Counted from the first letter of the stretch, positions 32,364-41,692 are shown. The stretch: DNA of 64,000 nucleotides from Bacteroidaceae bacterium (GCA_900771425.1 CAAGNV010000051.1:20345-84344), one strand, 5' to 3'. Numbers and translations: made by a program. The notes: generated by a model from the sequence alone, not told the origin.

Positions 32364-33809
32364 ATGATTAGTTTCGCTACGAGCCTCGTACTTATGATCG
32401 TAGGCTTCTTTACTTACGGTAAGTTGGTCGAAAGAATATTCGGCATTGATACCAAGCGCCGAACGGCAGCGCTGACAAAGCGCGATGGGGTGGATTTCCT
32501 CCCTATGCCGGCATGGAAGTTGTTTATGATTCAGTTCCTCAACATAGCGGGACTGGGTCCAATCTTCGGTGCAGTGATGGGTGCGAAGTTCGGAGCGGCA
32601 TCGTACCTGTGGATTGTGTTCGGAACCATCATTGCCGGTGCTACCCACGACTTCATCGCCGGTATGATTTCGCTGCGTGAAGATGGAATCAACCTTCCTG
32701 AAATCATAGGCAAATACCTTGGGCGCTATGCCTTGCTGTTCATGCGTCTGCTGTCGCTTATACTGATGATTATGGTGGGAGCGGTGTTTGTGTCGGGACC
32801 AGCGGGTCTGCTGGCCAAGCTGACTCCGGTTCACCTCGACATCTCGTTCTGGATCTGCATCATCTTTGCCTATTACCTGGCAGCCACGCTTTTGCCTATC
32901 GACAAGGTCATAGGCAAGATTTACCCCATCTTTGCCATTGCGTTGCTGTTTATGGCTTTCGGCGTGATGGGAGCCTTGCTGTGGCGTCACCCTGAACTGC
33001 CGGAGGTGTTCGACGGATTGGCCAACACTCATCCCTCGGCCGACTCGATGCCTATATTCCCGATAATGTTCGTGTCGATTGCCTGCGGAGCCATAAGCGG
33101 ATTCCATGCTACGCAGTCGCCTATGATGGCACGCTGCATGAAGAACGAACGGCTCGGCCGTCCAATCTTCTATGGAGCAATGGTGGCAGAGGGCATAGTG
33201 GCCCTGATATGGGCGGCAGCAGCCAGTTACTATTACTCGGAGAACGGCATGGGTGAGAACAACGCCGCCATCATCGTTGACCACATAACCCGTGAGTGGA
33301 TGGGACCTGTGGGCTTCGTGCTTGCCATGCTCGGAGTCATTGCAGCGCCGATAACGACGGGCGACACTGCACTGCGTTCTGCACGACTCATCGCAGCCGA
33401 CTTCTTCAGTGTCAATCAGTCCAAAATCACGCACCGCATAGCGGTTGCCGTACCGATATTCATGTGCTCCATCGGAGTGCTCATATATAGCATTCAGGAT
33501 GCTCAGGGATTTGACGTTATTTGGCGTTACTTCTCGTGGGCAAACCAACTGCTCTCGTGCTTCACCCTCTGGGCATGTACATCGTTCTTCGCACGTCGTG
33601 CGGCATTGGGCAGATGCGGTCACTGGTACGATTACCTCTTCACCTTCCTGCCTGCACTGTTCATGACGATGGTCTGCGTCAGTTATATCTGTATCGCTCC
33701 CGAAGGATTCCAGCTCTCGGCGACCGTGTCCTATACCATAGGTGCCGTGGTTACTGCTGCCTTGGCAGTGTGGTTCTATGCGTGGCAGCATTCACTGACA
33801 AATAAATAA
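32364..33809 (+). CDS. Carbon starvation CstA family transporter
   Basis: A 481-residue polytopic inner-membrane protein with about 12-13 helices. Family blocks visible are FFTYGKLVERIFGID, FLNIAGLGPIFGAVMGAKFG, GATHDFIAGMISLR, GFHATQSPMMARCM and PITTGDTALRSARLI. It is the short form common in Bacteroidetes. CstA-type proteins take up peptides or pyruvate during carbon limitation; the substrate of this one is unproven. It is 15 nt before the receiver/PEP-synthase-like gene, so both are likely one operon. Confidence 0.93.
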   Translation: MISFATSLVLMIVGFFTYGKLVERIFGIDTKRRTAALTKRDGVDFLPMPAWKLFMIQFLNIAGLGPIFGAVMGAKFGAASYLWIVFGTIIAGATHDFIAGMISLREDGINLPEIIGKYLGRYALLFMRLLSLILMIMVGAVFVSGPAGLLAKLTPVHLDISFWICIIFAYYLAATLLPIDKVIGKIYPIFAIALLFMAFGVMGALLWRHPELPEVFDGLANTHPSADSMPIFPIMFVSIACGAISGFHATQSPMMARCMKNERLGRPIFYGAMVAEGIVALIWAAAASYYYSENGMGENNAAIIVDHITREWMGPVGFVLAMLGVIAAPITTGDTALRSARLIAADFFSVNQSKITHRIAVAVPIFMCSIGVLIYSIQDAQGFDVIWRYFSWANQLLSCFTLWACTSFFARRAALGRCGHWYDYLFTFLPALFMTMVCVSYICIAPEGFQLSATVSYTIGAVVTAALAVWFYAWQHSLTNK

Positions 33810-33824
33810 CCCAACATATACTGT

Positions 33825-36800
33825 ATGAAAGACAACAAGCAACTGATACTCCGCGACACGTCGTTCGTCGATCTTATGACCCGACGGATATTCAACGTGC
33901 TGATTGTTGCAAACCCTTACGATGCCTTCACGCTCGAAGACGACGGGCGCATCGATGAAAAGATATTCGACGAATACGCAAAACTCGGTCTTCGCTATCC
34001 GCCACGCTTCTTCCAGGCTGCAAGCCAGGACGAGGCACGTGAAATCATGAACCGCATGAAGTTCGAACTTGTCATCTGTATGCCTGGTGCCGAAGTAAGG
34101 AAGGACGTGGGCGAGTCGAGCGACGTGTTCGACATCGCACGCACCATCAAGTCGTACTCGCCGGAAATACCGATTGTGGTACTCACGCCGTTCTCGCACG
34201 GTATTACCAAACGAATGCAAAACGAGGACCTCAGCATCTTCGAGTACGTGTTCTGCTGGTTAGGAAATACCGAGTTGCTCCTGTCTATCATCAAACTGAT
34301 GGAAGACAAGATGAACCTCCAACACGACATCGAGACCGCAGGCGTTCAGATGATTATGCTGGTTGAAGACTCCATCCGCTTCTATTCTTCGATACTTCCA
34401 AATCTATATAAGTTCGTACTCACGCAGAGCCTCTCGTTCGCTACCGAAGCCCTCAACTCACAGTTGGAAACACTGCGAATGCGAGGTCGTCCAAAGATTG
34501 TGCTGGCACGCAGTTATGAGGAGGCTTGGGCACTCTACCAGCAGTTCAAGGACAACACGCTCGGTGTCATCAGCGACTGCAAGTTCCCGATGGAGGCCGA
34601 CCGCAAGGAACTGCGCGACAAGAGCATCAGTCTCAGCCAGAAGAAGGATGAACAGGCAGGATTCAAACTGCTCAGCGCCATACGTGCCTGCGACGAGTAC
34701 GTACCGCTCATCATGGAGTCGAGCGATGCCGAGAACGCAGCACTTGCCGAACAGTGCCGTGCCAAGTTCATCGACAAGAACTCCAAGAAATTAGGCGTTG
34801 ACTTGCAGAAACTGGTAAGTAAATATTTCGGATTCGGCGATTTCATCTTCCGCAACAACAAGAAGGAAGAAGTAGCCCGTATAAAGAACCTGAAAGACCT
34901 TCAGGACAATATATTCACCCTCCCACGCGAGGCACTACTGTATCATGTGAGCCGAAACAACGTGAGCCGTTGGCTCTGCTCGCGTGCCTTGTTCCCGATC
35001 AGTGAGTTCCTGAAGAAAATTACATGGGACTCGCTGCAGGATGTTGACCAGCACCGACAGATTATCTACGATGCCATAGTGACTTACCGCCGCATGAAGA
35101 ACCGCGGAGTCGTTGCCACGTTCCGTCGTGACCGCTTCGACCGCTTCTCCAATTTCGCACGAATCGGCGACGGCTCGCTTGGCGGAAAAGGCCGTGGACT
35201 GGCTTTCCTCGACCACATCATCACACGCCACGAGGACCTCAACGACTATGACAACGCTGAGGTGACCATACCGAAGACCGTCGTACTCTGTACCGACATA
35301 TTCGATGAATTTATGGAGAGCAACGAACTCTATCAGATTGCCCTCAGCGATGCATCGAACGAAGAAATACTACAGGCATTCCTCAATGCCAAGTTGCCGG
35401 AACGACTGCACGATGACCTGCTCACATTTGCCGACGTAGTACGCGGACCAATGGCGATACGCTCGTCGTCGTTGCTCGAAGATGCGCACTACCAGCCGTT
35501 TGCAGGTGTATATAGCACTTACATGATTCCATACGTCGATGACGAGGATGCCCAGTTCCGACTGCTGAGCAATGCCATCAAGGGCGTATATGCGTCAGTT
35601 TATTATAAGGATTCCAAGGCATATATGGTAGCCACGAGCAACGTCATCGACCAGGAGAAGATGGCAGTCATACTGCAGGAAGTAGTCGGCACGCAGTATG
35701 ACAACTACTTCTATCCAAACATATCGGGTGTTGCGCGGTCTATCAACTACTACCCAATCGGCGACGAACAGGCAGAGGAAGGCACCGTCGATCTGGCACT
35801 GGGACTCGGAAAATATATCGTTGACGGCGGCATGAGCCTTCGCGTATGCCCTTATCACCCAAATCAGGTGCTTCAGACCAGTGAGATGGAGATTGCCCTG
35901 CGCGAGACCCAGACCTACTTCCTTGCACTCGATACCAATAACATATCGACCGATTTCAAGGTGGACGACGGATTCAACCTGCTTAAGGTGTCAGTACGCG
36001 ATGCCGAGAAAGACGGTTCGCTCCGATGGATTTGCTCCACATACGACCCATACGACCAGTGCATCTATGATGGTTTCTACGAAGGACGCAACCGCAAACT
36101 CATCACCTTCGCCGGGGTACTTCAGCAGGGAGTGTTCCCGTTGCCTGAGATACTGCAGCAGATACTGCGCTACGGTCAGGAAGAGATGCGCCGTCCGGTC
36201 GAGATAGAGTTTGCAGTAAAACTCAATTCCGACAAGACAGGCGAGTTCTACCTCTTGCAGATTCGGCCTATGGTCGATAATAAGATGGTGCTCGAGGAGG
36301 ACATTACAGCCATACCTGACAGCGACTGCCTGCTGCGTAGCCACAATGCCATCGGCATGGGGGTCAGCAACGACATAGTCGATGTGGTTTATGTAAAGAC
36401 AGAGAATTTCAGTGCTTCGAACAATCCACGTATTGCCGAAGAGATAACCAGAATCAATGGGAAGTTCATAGAGAAAGGGCAATACATACTTGTAGGTCCA
36501 GGGCGCTGGGGCAGCAACGACTCATGGCTCGGCATTCCGGTGAAGTGGCCTAACATATCGTGTGCACGTCTGATAGTCGAGGCAGGATTGAAGGACTACC
36601 GTGTCGATCCGAGTCAGGGTACGCACTTCTTCCAGAACCTCACGTCGTTCGGTGTGGGATATTTCATCGTAAATGATTACATCAACGACGGAGTCTATGA
36701 CATAGAATTCCTCAATTCACTTCCTGCTGTCGAGGAAACCGAATTTGTGCGTCACGTAGTACTGCCTGCACCAGCCACGATAATGATTGACGGAATGAAG

Positions 36801-36830
36801 AAGGAGGGAGTAGTTACCCTTCGAGGTTAG
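33825..36830 (+). CDS. Receiver-domain / PEP synthase-like (PPDK N-domain) fusion protein
   Basis: A 1001-residue protein. Residues about 22-160 look like a degenerate receiver fold (NVLIVANPYD...ELVICMPGAE, where Cys85 takes the place of the phospho-acceptor Asp). Residues 174-325 are a receiver with an apparently complete site: Glu181-Asp182 acidic pair, Asp251 acceptor in ISDCKFPMEA, Ser299/Ser300 and Lys318. From about 440 to 820 lies a PPDK/PEP-synthase ATP-grasp domain (GGKGRGLAFLDH, VRGPMAIRSSSLLED, FYLLQIRPM). No phosphohistidine swivel and no PEP-binding barrel follow. It thus looks like a regulator or sensor built on a pyruvate-kinase-like nucleotide domain rather than a full PEP synthase. 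It ends 17 nt inside the convergent pnuC-like gene. Confidence 0.82.
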   Translation: MKDNKQLILRDTSFVDLMTRRIFNVLIVANPYDAFTLEDDGRIDEKIFDEYAKLGLRYPPRFFQAASQDEAREIMNRMKFELVICMPGAEVRKDVGESSDVFDIARTIKSYSPEIPIVVLTPFSHGITKRMQNEDLSIFEYVFCWLGNTELLLSIIKLMEDKMNLQHDIETAGVQMIMLVEDSIRFYSSILPNLYKFVLTQSLSFATEALNSQLETLRMRGRPKIVLARSYEEAWALYQQFKDNTLGVISDCKFPMEADRKELRDKSISLSQKKDEQAGFKLLSAIRACDEYVPLIMESSDAENAALAEQCRAKFIDKNSKKLGVDLQKLVSKYFGFGDFIFRNNKKEEVARIKNLKDLQDNIFTLPREALLYHVSRNNVSRWLCSRALFPISEFLKKITWDSLQDVDQHRQIIYDAIVTYRRMKNRGVVATFRRDRFDRFSNFARIGDGSLGGKGRGLAFLDHIITRHEDLNDYDNAEVTIPKTVVLCTDIFDEFMESNELYQIALSDASNEEILQAFLNAKLPERLHDDLLTFADVVRGPMAIRSSSLLEDAHYQPFAGVYSTYMIPYVDDEDAQFRLLSNAIKGVYASVYYKDSKAYMVATSNVIDQEKMAVILQEVVGTQYDNYFYPNISGVARSINYYPIGDEQAEEGTVDLALGLGKYIVDGGMSLRVCPYHPNQVLQTSEMEIALRETQTYFLALDTNNISTDFKVDDGFNLLKVSVRDAEKDGSLRWICSTYDPYDQCIYDGFYEGRNRKLITFAGVLQQGVFPLPEILQQILRYGQEEMRRPVEIEFAVKLNSDKTGEFYLLQIRPMVDNKMVLEEDITAIPDSDCLLRSHNAIGMGVSNDIVDVVYVKTENFSASNNPRIAEEITRINGKFIEKGQYILVGPGRWGSNDSWLGIPVKWPNISCARLIVEAGLKDYRVDPSQGTHFFQNLTSFGVGYFIVNDYINDGVYDIEFLNSLPAVEETEFVRHVVLPAPATIMIDGMKKEGVVTLRG

Positions 36831-37419
36831 CCCTCCACTTTCTCCAGCCGATGACACCGAGGATGATATAGACCACTGCCATTATTGCCCAGAAATACAG
36901 TTCCTTGTAAAGGTAAAGCGGGATGCAGATGACGTCGTAGGTAATCCAGAACCACCAGTTCTCGATGTACTTGCGGGCACAGGTAAACATGCCGATGATG
37001 CATAGTGCCGTATTGAGCGAGTCAATCCATACGACGTCGCTGTCGGTCATCTTCAGCAAGTAAACTATTGCCAGGTACAACCCTATGAACAGGATGATGA
37101 CTGGTCGCCACAGGCGGCGTGGCATCCTGGTAATTGGCGTGGCATCCTTTACTTTTTCTTCACCGTCAGCCACCACTTTCACCTTGCGCCTCCAAACCCA
37201 GAAACCGTATATTGCAATGATGATGTAGTAGAGTTGCATGCCAAAGTCGGCATACAACTTTGAGTCAAAGTCAACAAACAACTTGATGAGGGGCATCACC
37301 GTTCCCGTTGCCCACATCCATGCGCTTGTCTTTGACTGTTGAATCATATATATGACTCCGAGAACTGCCGACAGCAGTTCCATCCAGTGATTTCCCAGAA
37401 ATTGCAGTATTGCTTCCAT
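36814..37419 (-). CDS. pnuT: PnuC family transporter, probably thiamine (PnuT)
   Basis: A 201-residue membrane protein of the PnuC fold with about seven helices. MELLSAVLGVIYMIQQSKTSAWMW, YYIIIAIYGFWVWRR and WIDSLNTALCIIGMFTCARKYIENWWFWI are recognisable family blocks. PnuC proteins carry nicotinamide riboside; PnuT members carry thiamine. In Bacteroides thetaiotaomicron a TPP riboswitch controls an outer-membrane receptor gene followed by pnuT. The same order here (riboswitch, TonB receptor, this gene) supports thiamine as substrate. Its 3' end overlaps the convergent gene by 17 nt. Confidence 0.85.
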   Translation of the reverse strand: MEAILQFLGNHWMELLSAVLGVIYMIQQSKTSAWMWATGTVMPLIKLFVDFDSKLYADFGMQLYYIIIAIYGFWVWRRKVKVVADGEEKVKDATPITRMPRRLWRPVIILFIGLYLAIVYLLKMTDSDVVWIDSLNTALCIIGMFTCARKYIENWWFWITYDVICIPLYLYKELYFWAIMAVVYIILGVIGWRKWRANLEG

Positions 37420-37502
37420 ATTGTCTTATTTATCTTATTTCATAATTGGCTGCATGCCCGTCATGCCGCGATTTGGCGACAGAAGGACGGCAGTGGGCGT
37501 GC

Positions 37503-39614
37503 TCAGAATTGTACGCTGGCATGTACCAGGAAATTGGTGCCTGCCTGTGCTGCATATCCTGTGTAAGGACCGTCAGCCCATCCGTTGTTCTCGTATTTCT
37601 CGTCGAATATGTTGTAGATGGTCACTCCCAGCGTCAATGGCTTTTTTAATATATTATATAAGGTGTAGTCGATGCTGAGGTCGTTGACGAAGTAGGCATC
37701 GAGGCGGTGGCGCTCGTCGTCGAGATTGCTCATGTATTGCTTGCCTACGTATTGGCTGTGAAGGCTGATGCTCTTGCCGCGGTGTCGATAGCCGATGGTG
37801 CTGCCTGCAATCAGTTCAGGCGAGAACGACAGACGGTTCCATCCGTCACCGATCTTCACTCTGTTGCGTGACAGTGTGGCATTCATGCTACAGTAGAAAC
37901 CGCCGCTTTGGAGGTTTGCCATGAGTTCGGCTCCCAGCCGGTAACTGTCCGGCACATTTTCGCTGATAGGCTCGCCTATGTCGTTGAGCGCACCTGTCAG
38001 TACCAGTTGGTCACGGTATTTCATGTAGTATAAGTTGGCTCCTACCTTGATTTCAGTGTTGCCTGTCCCAAGTGCGTAGTTATAGCCGAGTTCGTAGTCG
38101 GTGAGGCGCTCGCTTCGTGGCATCGTGGTCAGGTAAGTGTCGGTGTAGTTGTTTCGCGTAGGTTCTTTATGTGCCACTCCGACCGAGGCATACAGACGGT
38201 TGGAGGCGTTGACCTGCCAGTTGATTCCTGCCTTTGGGTTGAAGAAGTGGAATGTCTCGTCGATGTCGAGTTGTTGCTGACCGTCAGCGTACCAGTTGCT
38301 GCCCGTGCCGTTGATCTTGTAGTTGATTCCGCGGTACTGCATATCGGCATAAAGGTTAAGCCCATGCCGCTCGTCGGGTGTGTTCAGCAGACGTATTTCG
38401 GCCTTCGCATACACGTTGCCGTCGAGTTTCTTGCCTTTGTTGCGGTAGAAGTCCTGATTGGGGTCGATGCCGAATTGGTTGGCTTCCTGCCATAGATACC
38501 TGCCGTAGTGGTTGCCTGTGTGGTGGTTCAGTCCTCCGCCTATTTTCAGGTTTATGCTGCTGAACCTCATGTCGAGGTCGAATACGCCTCCGCCGAATCC
38601 TGCGTTGGAGTGCTTGCGACGTATGTAGTCCGGACTCTTTGCCTTGTATTCCTCGTAGTAGCCGCTGCCGTCGGTGTAGTGCAGTGCTGCGTTGAAGTGT
38701 GTCATTGGTGTCAGGGTAGTGGAGTAGAGCAACTGGTAGTGCAATTGTGTGTAGATGTCAACCTGGTTGTCATAGAAGTGCTGCTTGCCGTCGGCATCGG
38801 TAAACATGTAACCACATGAGTTGTAGCGGCGTCCGTACTGCGCCATCTCTTCGTGTGATGCGTAGTTCCAGGCGTGGTAAGTCTTCTCCTTTCCGCCGAA
38901 ACTGACGAAACGTAGCGATGAACTGCCGCTGAAATATGCTGCCTGCAGGTAATATGAGTTGAGTCGGGCACTGGCACGGTCGATGTATCCGTCGGTGCCG
39001 ATGTCGCTCAGCCGTACGTCGAACATGAAGTGGTCTGACAACAGTCCGGTGCCGGCCTTGACGGTCTCCTTGTGTGTGCCGTATGACCCCCATGAGAGGT
39101 CTATGCCGCCGTAGGCATCATCGTGATATTCAGTAGTCTTCATGTTGATGCTTGCTCCAAACGAGGCGGCGCCGTTGGTCGATGTCCCGACTCCGCGTTG
39201 TACCTGGATGTAGTTTGCTGACGATGCTATGTCGGGCATGTTTGCCCAATAGACTATATGGCTCTCGCCGTCGTTGATGGGTATGCCGTTGGCTGTTATG
39301 TTGATACGTGTGGCATCTGTACCACGGATCCTTAGTGCGGTGTAGCCTATGCCGGCTCCGCCGTCGCTTGTGCTCACGGTGCTTGGCGTCAGGCTCAGCA
39401 GGTATGTCATGTCCTTGCCGTGATTGACCTTGCCGATGTCTTCCTTACTGATGTCGGTGTAGGCAATAGGCGTGTTGCGCTCGGCACTGACCGACACTAC
39501 TCCGACCTCGTCCAATGTGATGTTCTTTAATGTATCGGCATCTTCGTTTGTGGCAGCCAACGACTGCGCAGCAAACAGAGCCATGCCGCAGGCTCCTACA
39601 TAAAATCTTTTCAT
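37503..39614 (-). CDS. TonB-dependent receptor, probable thiamine transporter (OMthi-like)
   Basis: A 703-residue outer-membrane receptor. A signal peptide (MKRFYVGACGMALFAAQSLAA) is followed by a TonB-box-like stretch (LDEVGVVSVSAERNTP), the plug (MTYLLSLTPSTVSTSDGGAGIGYTALRIRGTD...VQRGVGTSTNGAASFGASINM) and a 22-strand barrel ending NFLVHASVQF. The plug lacks an N-terminal carboxypeptidase-like extension. The TPP riboswitch immediately upstream and PnuT downstream indicate thiamine or its phosphates as ligand. The start ATG is preceded by GGAGGAA, an unusually good Shine-Dalgarno for this phylum, at the 3' edge of the riboswitch. Confidence 0.92.
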   Translation of the reverse strand: MKRFYVGACGMALFAAQSLAATNEDADTLKNITLDEVGVVSVSAERNTPIAYTDISKEDIGKVNHGKDMTYLLSLTPSTVSTSDGGAGIGYTALRIRGTDATRINITANGIPINDGESHIVYWANMPDIASSANYIQVQRGVGTSTNGAASFGASINMKTTEYHDDAYGGIDLSWGSYGTHKETVKAGTGLLSDHFMFDVRLSDIGTDGYIDRASARLNSYYLQAAYFSGSSSLRFVSFGGKEKTYHAWNYASHEEMAQYGRRYNSCGYMFTDADGKQHFYDNQVDIYTQLHYQLLYSTTLTPMTHFNAALHYTDGSGYYEEYKAKSPDYIRRKHSNAGFGGGVFDLDMRFSSINLKIGGGLNHHTGNHYGRYLWQEANQFGIDPNQDFYRNKGKKLDGNVYAKAEIRLLNTPDERHGLNLYADMQYRGINYKINGTGSNWYADGQQQLDIDETFHFFNPKAGINWQVNASNRLYASVGVAHKEPTRNNYTDTYLTTMPRSERLTDYELGYNYALGTGNTEIKVGANLYYMKYRDQLVLTGALNDIGEPISENVPDSYRLGAELMANLQSGGFYCSMNATLSRNRVKIGDGWNRLSFSPELIAGSTIGYRHRGKSISLHSQYVGKQYMSNLDDERHRLDAYFVNDLSIDYTLYNILKKPLTLGVTIYNIFDEKYENNGWADGPYTGYAAQAGTNFLVHASVQF

Positions 39615-39618
39615 AAAT

Positions 39619-39690
39619 TATTCCTCCGTGGGCATTACCCCAATCAGGTTCAAAGGGTTTGTTCTCAGCCACTGACGTAGCACCCCTTAT
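39619..39690 (-). promoter_or_regulatory. TPP (THI-box) riboswitch
   Basis: Read on the minus strand it has the THI-box order: GGGGTGC, GGCTGAGAA, ACCCTTTGAACCTGAT, GGGTAATGCC and CGGAGGAA, with the hallmark CTGAGA and GGTAATGCC segments intact. It ends 5-7 nt before the receptor ATG and contains the GGAGGA that would serve as ribosome-binding site. Ligand binding therefore probably controls translation as well as, or instead of, transcription. Confidence 0.95.
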
Positions 39691-39716
39691 TTATTGCTTT
39701 GCTGTTTTTGACGGTG

Positions 39717-39724
39717 CAAAGGTA
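39717..39724 (-). promoter_or_regulatory. -7 box of the riboswitch-controlled thiamine operon
   Basis: TACCTTTG followed by CA on the minus strand, placing the transcript start about 20 nt before the riboswitch. Confidence 0.75.
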
Positions 39725-39809
39725 CGAAAAAAGTGCAAACATTGGTTGTCTGCACTTGATTTTTTTTCTTTTTTTTTGTTTGTAAGCCGTCCGGCGTGTA
39801 TGCTTTTAC

Positions 39810-41003
39810 TTATTGTGCCAATGCTTCGCCGAGGTACATCTGCGGTGACATTCCGGTGGTGTCGGCGAGGTCTTGGCTGAATATCTCTGCGTCTGAATAT
39901 CCGCATGCCGATGCTATCTCCTCGACTGTCATTCGGTTGTTTCCTTTCACTGACTCCAGCAGGTCAACTGCCTTGGCAATGCGCAGCGAGCGTATGTATG
40001 CCGAGAATGTGAGTCCGGAGTAGTGGTGTATGCTTCGTGTGAGCATGTAGCGCGACACTTCGAGTTTGCGTGCTACGCGTCGCAGCGTGCAGTGGTAGAT
40101 CAGGTAGATGTCCTCTTCCTGTATGCGGTTGAATGTCTTTTCAGGCAGCAGTTCTACGTGGTCAGGCTCTGGCCGGCGTCCCATTGCGATGTGGAGTTCG
40201 TTGACGATTGAGTCGATGTTGCCTTCAGGTGTGCTGTTGAGCAATTTGCGCTTCAGTTCGCATGTAGAATAGTAGATTCGGTTGAAGCACCATCCTGTGC
40301 TGAAGGTGTAAATCGAGAATACCAATGTGGCAAGTATGCATGCCCATAAAGGGTATCGGTATGACAGTGGCAGCAATATCAAGAATGATATTATGATGAT
40401 TGAGATGACGTTGAGGGCAATCAGTGCACGTACTCTGTAACCTGCCTTTCGACGTATGTTTACGTAGTACTCTTCAAGCATCTGTATGTACCATCTGGTG
40501 CGCTTGATTGACCATGTGCAGATTATTATGAGTATGATAATTGCTGAGGTGCAGAAGATTATGTTTACCCATGAGGCGTAATTGACTAATGGCGAGAAGT
40601 TCATGTCGCCGTTGTCCATGCGCATTACCGCCATGTATTCATTGATTTCCTGCGGGGTTGCTTTCTTGTAGAATATGAATAAGAGGATGAAGATTGTTAT
40701 AGAGTAAAGGAACATAAGGCAGTCGCGTGCCCTTACGCCACGAACTCCAGTGAGGTCGCGCATAGTCAGATAGTTAAATGTCACGAAGAAAGAGACTGCT
40801 ACGTCGAAACCAATATCAACCCATAGGCTGCCTTTTGTCTGTTCGGCAAAATAACATTGGTTGAACAGTAATACAAATCCAAGTGACATGACGAGTAATG
40901 ATGACCATCGGTGAAAGCTCAGCGCCTTCTTTTTTAGGTTAATGATCACAACCCATGCAAATGCTATTACAGCAGGCAACAGGTAGAGTAGTTCTAAGGT
41001 CAT
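39810..41003 (-). CDS. Membrane-bound AraC family transcriptional regulator
   Basis: A 397-residue protein. Residues 1-260 contain six or seven hydrophobic helices (LYLLPAVIAFAWVVII, SITIFILLFIFY, IIFCTSAIIILIIICTW, IISFLILLPLSYRY and others). Residues about 295-397 form an AraC-type double helix-turn-helix (LRRVARKLEVSRYMLTRSIHHYSGLTFSAYIRSLRI...TVEEIASACGYSDAEIFSQDL...GMSPQMYLG). Membrane-anchored AraC regulators of this sort occur in Bacteroidales, and their signals are mostly unknown. The transcript has a long leader of about 190 nt. The divergent neighbour is the tiny lipoprotein/gap unit. Confidence 0.9.
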   Translation of the reverse strand: MTLELLYLLPAVIAFAWVVIINLKKKALSFHRWSSLLVMSLGFVLLFNQCYFAEQTKGSLWVDIGFDVAVSFFVTFNYLTMRDLTGVRGVRARDCLMFLYSITIFILLFIFYKKATPQEINEYMAVMRMDNGDMNFSPLVNYASWVNIIFCTSAIIILIIICTWSIKRTRWYIQMLEEYYVNIRRKAGYRVRALIALNVISIIIISFLILLPLSYRYPLWACILATLVFSIYTFSTGWCFNRIYYSTCELKRKLLNSTPEGNIDSIVNELHIAMGRRPEPDHVELLPEKTFNRIQEEDIYLIYHCTLRRVARKLEVSRYMLTRSIHHYSGLTFSAYIRSLRIAKAVDLLESVKGNNRMTVEEIASACGYSDAEIFSQDLADTTGMSPQMYLGEALAQ

Positions 41004-41194
41004 GTGGTACTGATTTATTAATATTTAAGTTCGTGTCGGGCTACGCCCTTCTCTTATACGCTTTCGATCTAAGAGTGACAAGTAATTCATGGAATCACAT
41101 AATGCCATACCCTTCATTTCAACCCCACAAGTCGTCGTGCCAGGCATATTGCTACGCACACACGGCACAACATGTCTATGGTGTTCTTCGGTTG

Positions 41195-41202
41195 CAAAGA
41201 TA
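41195..41202 (-). promoter_or_regulatory. -7 box of the AraC regulator gene
   Basis: TATCTTTG followed by CA on the minus strand, about 190 nt before the start codon. Confidence 0.65.
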
Positions 41203-41483
41203 CGAGAATAATTTAAACCTCGCAACTTTTTAATAACATTTTTTCGCACTTTTACCGTTTTTGCTATTGTTTCTTTACAAAATGAGTGCTGAAACGCTCG
41301 GTTGCCCCGTTTTGAGTAACTATAAACGGACTGTAGCCGACATTTGCTATTGCGTTACCGCACACGTGGAAATTTGCCTATAAATGCACAACCGATATTG
41401 CAATTGTCTGACAACATCGACTATAAATAAAATGAAAGGCAAAAAAAATGCTCAATCCTAACTGCCGATTCCTAATTATTTAT

Positions 41484-41491
41484 TACCTTTG
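41484..41491 (+). promoter_or_regulatory. -7 box of the tiny lipoprotein / gap unit
   Basis: TACCTTTG followed by CA, 26 nt before the lipoprotein ATG. The upstream CCTAATTATTTAT closely resembles the cysS promoter. Confidence 0.75.
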
Positions 41492-41516
41492 CACATCGAA
41501 AAAGAGAAGTTATAGG

Positions 41517-41612
41517 ATGAAATACCGCTTATTCAATATTATCGCGATGACAGTCATGCTGCTGATTCTTGTAGCCTGCGCTTCGTCGAAGCACTATTGC
41601 AACTGCGGATAA
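41517..41612 (+). CDS. Tiny lipoprotein (31 aa) upstream of gap
   Basis: An ATG-to-TAA frame of 32 codons: MKYRLFNIIAMTVMLLILVAC followed by ASSKHYCNCG. The lipobox LVAC (Cys21) would leave a lipid-anchored peptide of only 11 residues with two further cysteines. It starts 26 nt after a perfect -7 box with GGATG context, and gap begins 80 nt downstream. It resembles entericidin-type or lysis-type mini-lipoproteins only in size. Translation is inferred. Confidence 0.55.
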   Translation: MKYRLFNIIAMTVMLLILVACASSKHYCNCG

Positions 41613-41692
41613 GTCTGAACCGCTTTCTCAACAAGCAAGAACGTGAATTATCATTCTTTATATTAACACATTTAATTAAAACGTAAAAGAAA

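Larger units (their letters stand above)
41004..41516. other. Divergent intergenic region (AraC gene / gap unit)
   Basis: It contains the AraC-gene leader (41004-41190) with CGGGCTACGCCC-type hairpin near its 3' end (about 41038-41050), the AraC promoter (41195-41202), about 270 nt of AT-rich sequence with nothing supported, and the promoter at 41484. Confidence 0.6.

Noticed and set aside
32289..33791. 500-residue open frame antisense to cstA
   Set aside because: It exactly mirrors the cstA reading frame, is extremely rich in His, Arg and Cys, has no signal or domain pattern, and the plus-strand CstA is certain.
41025..41249. 74-residue frame in the AraC leader
   Set aside because: It starts upstream of the promoter box and shows no features of a protein; possibly only part of a structured leader.
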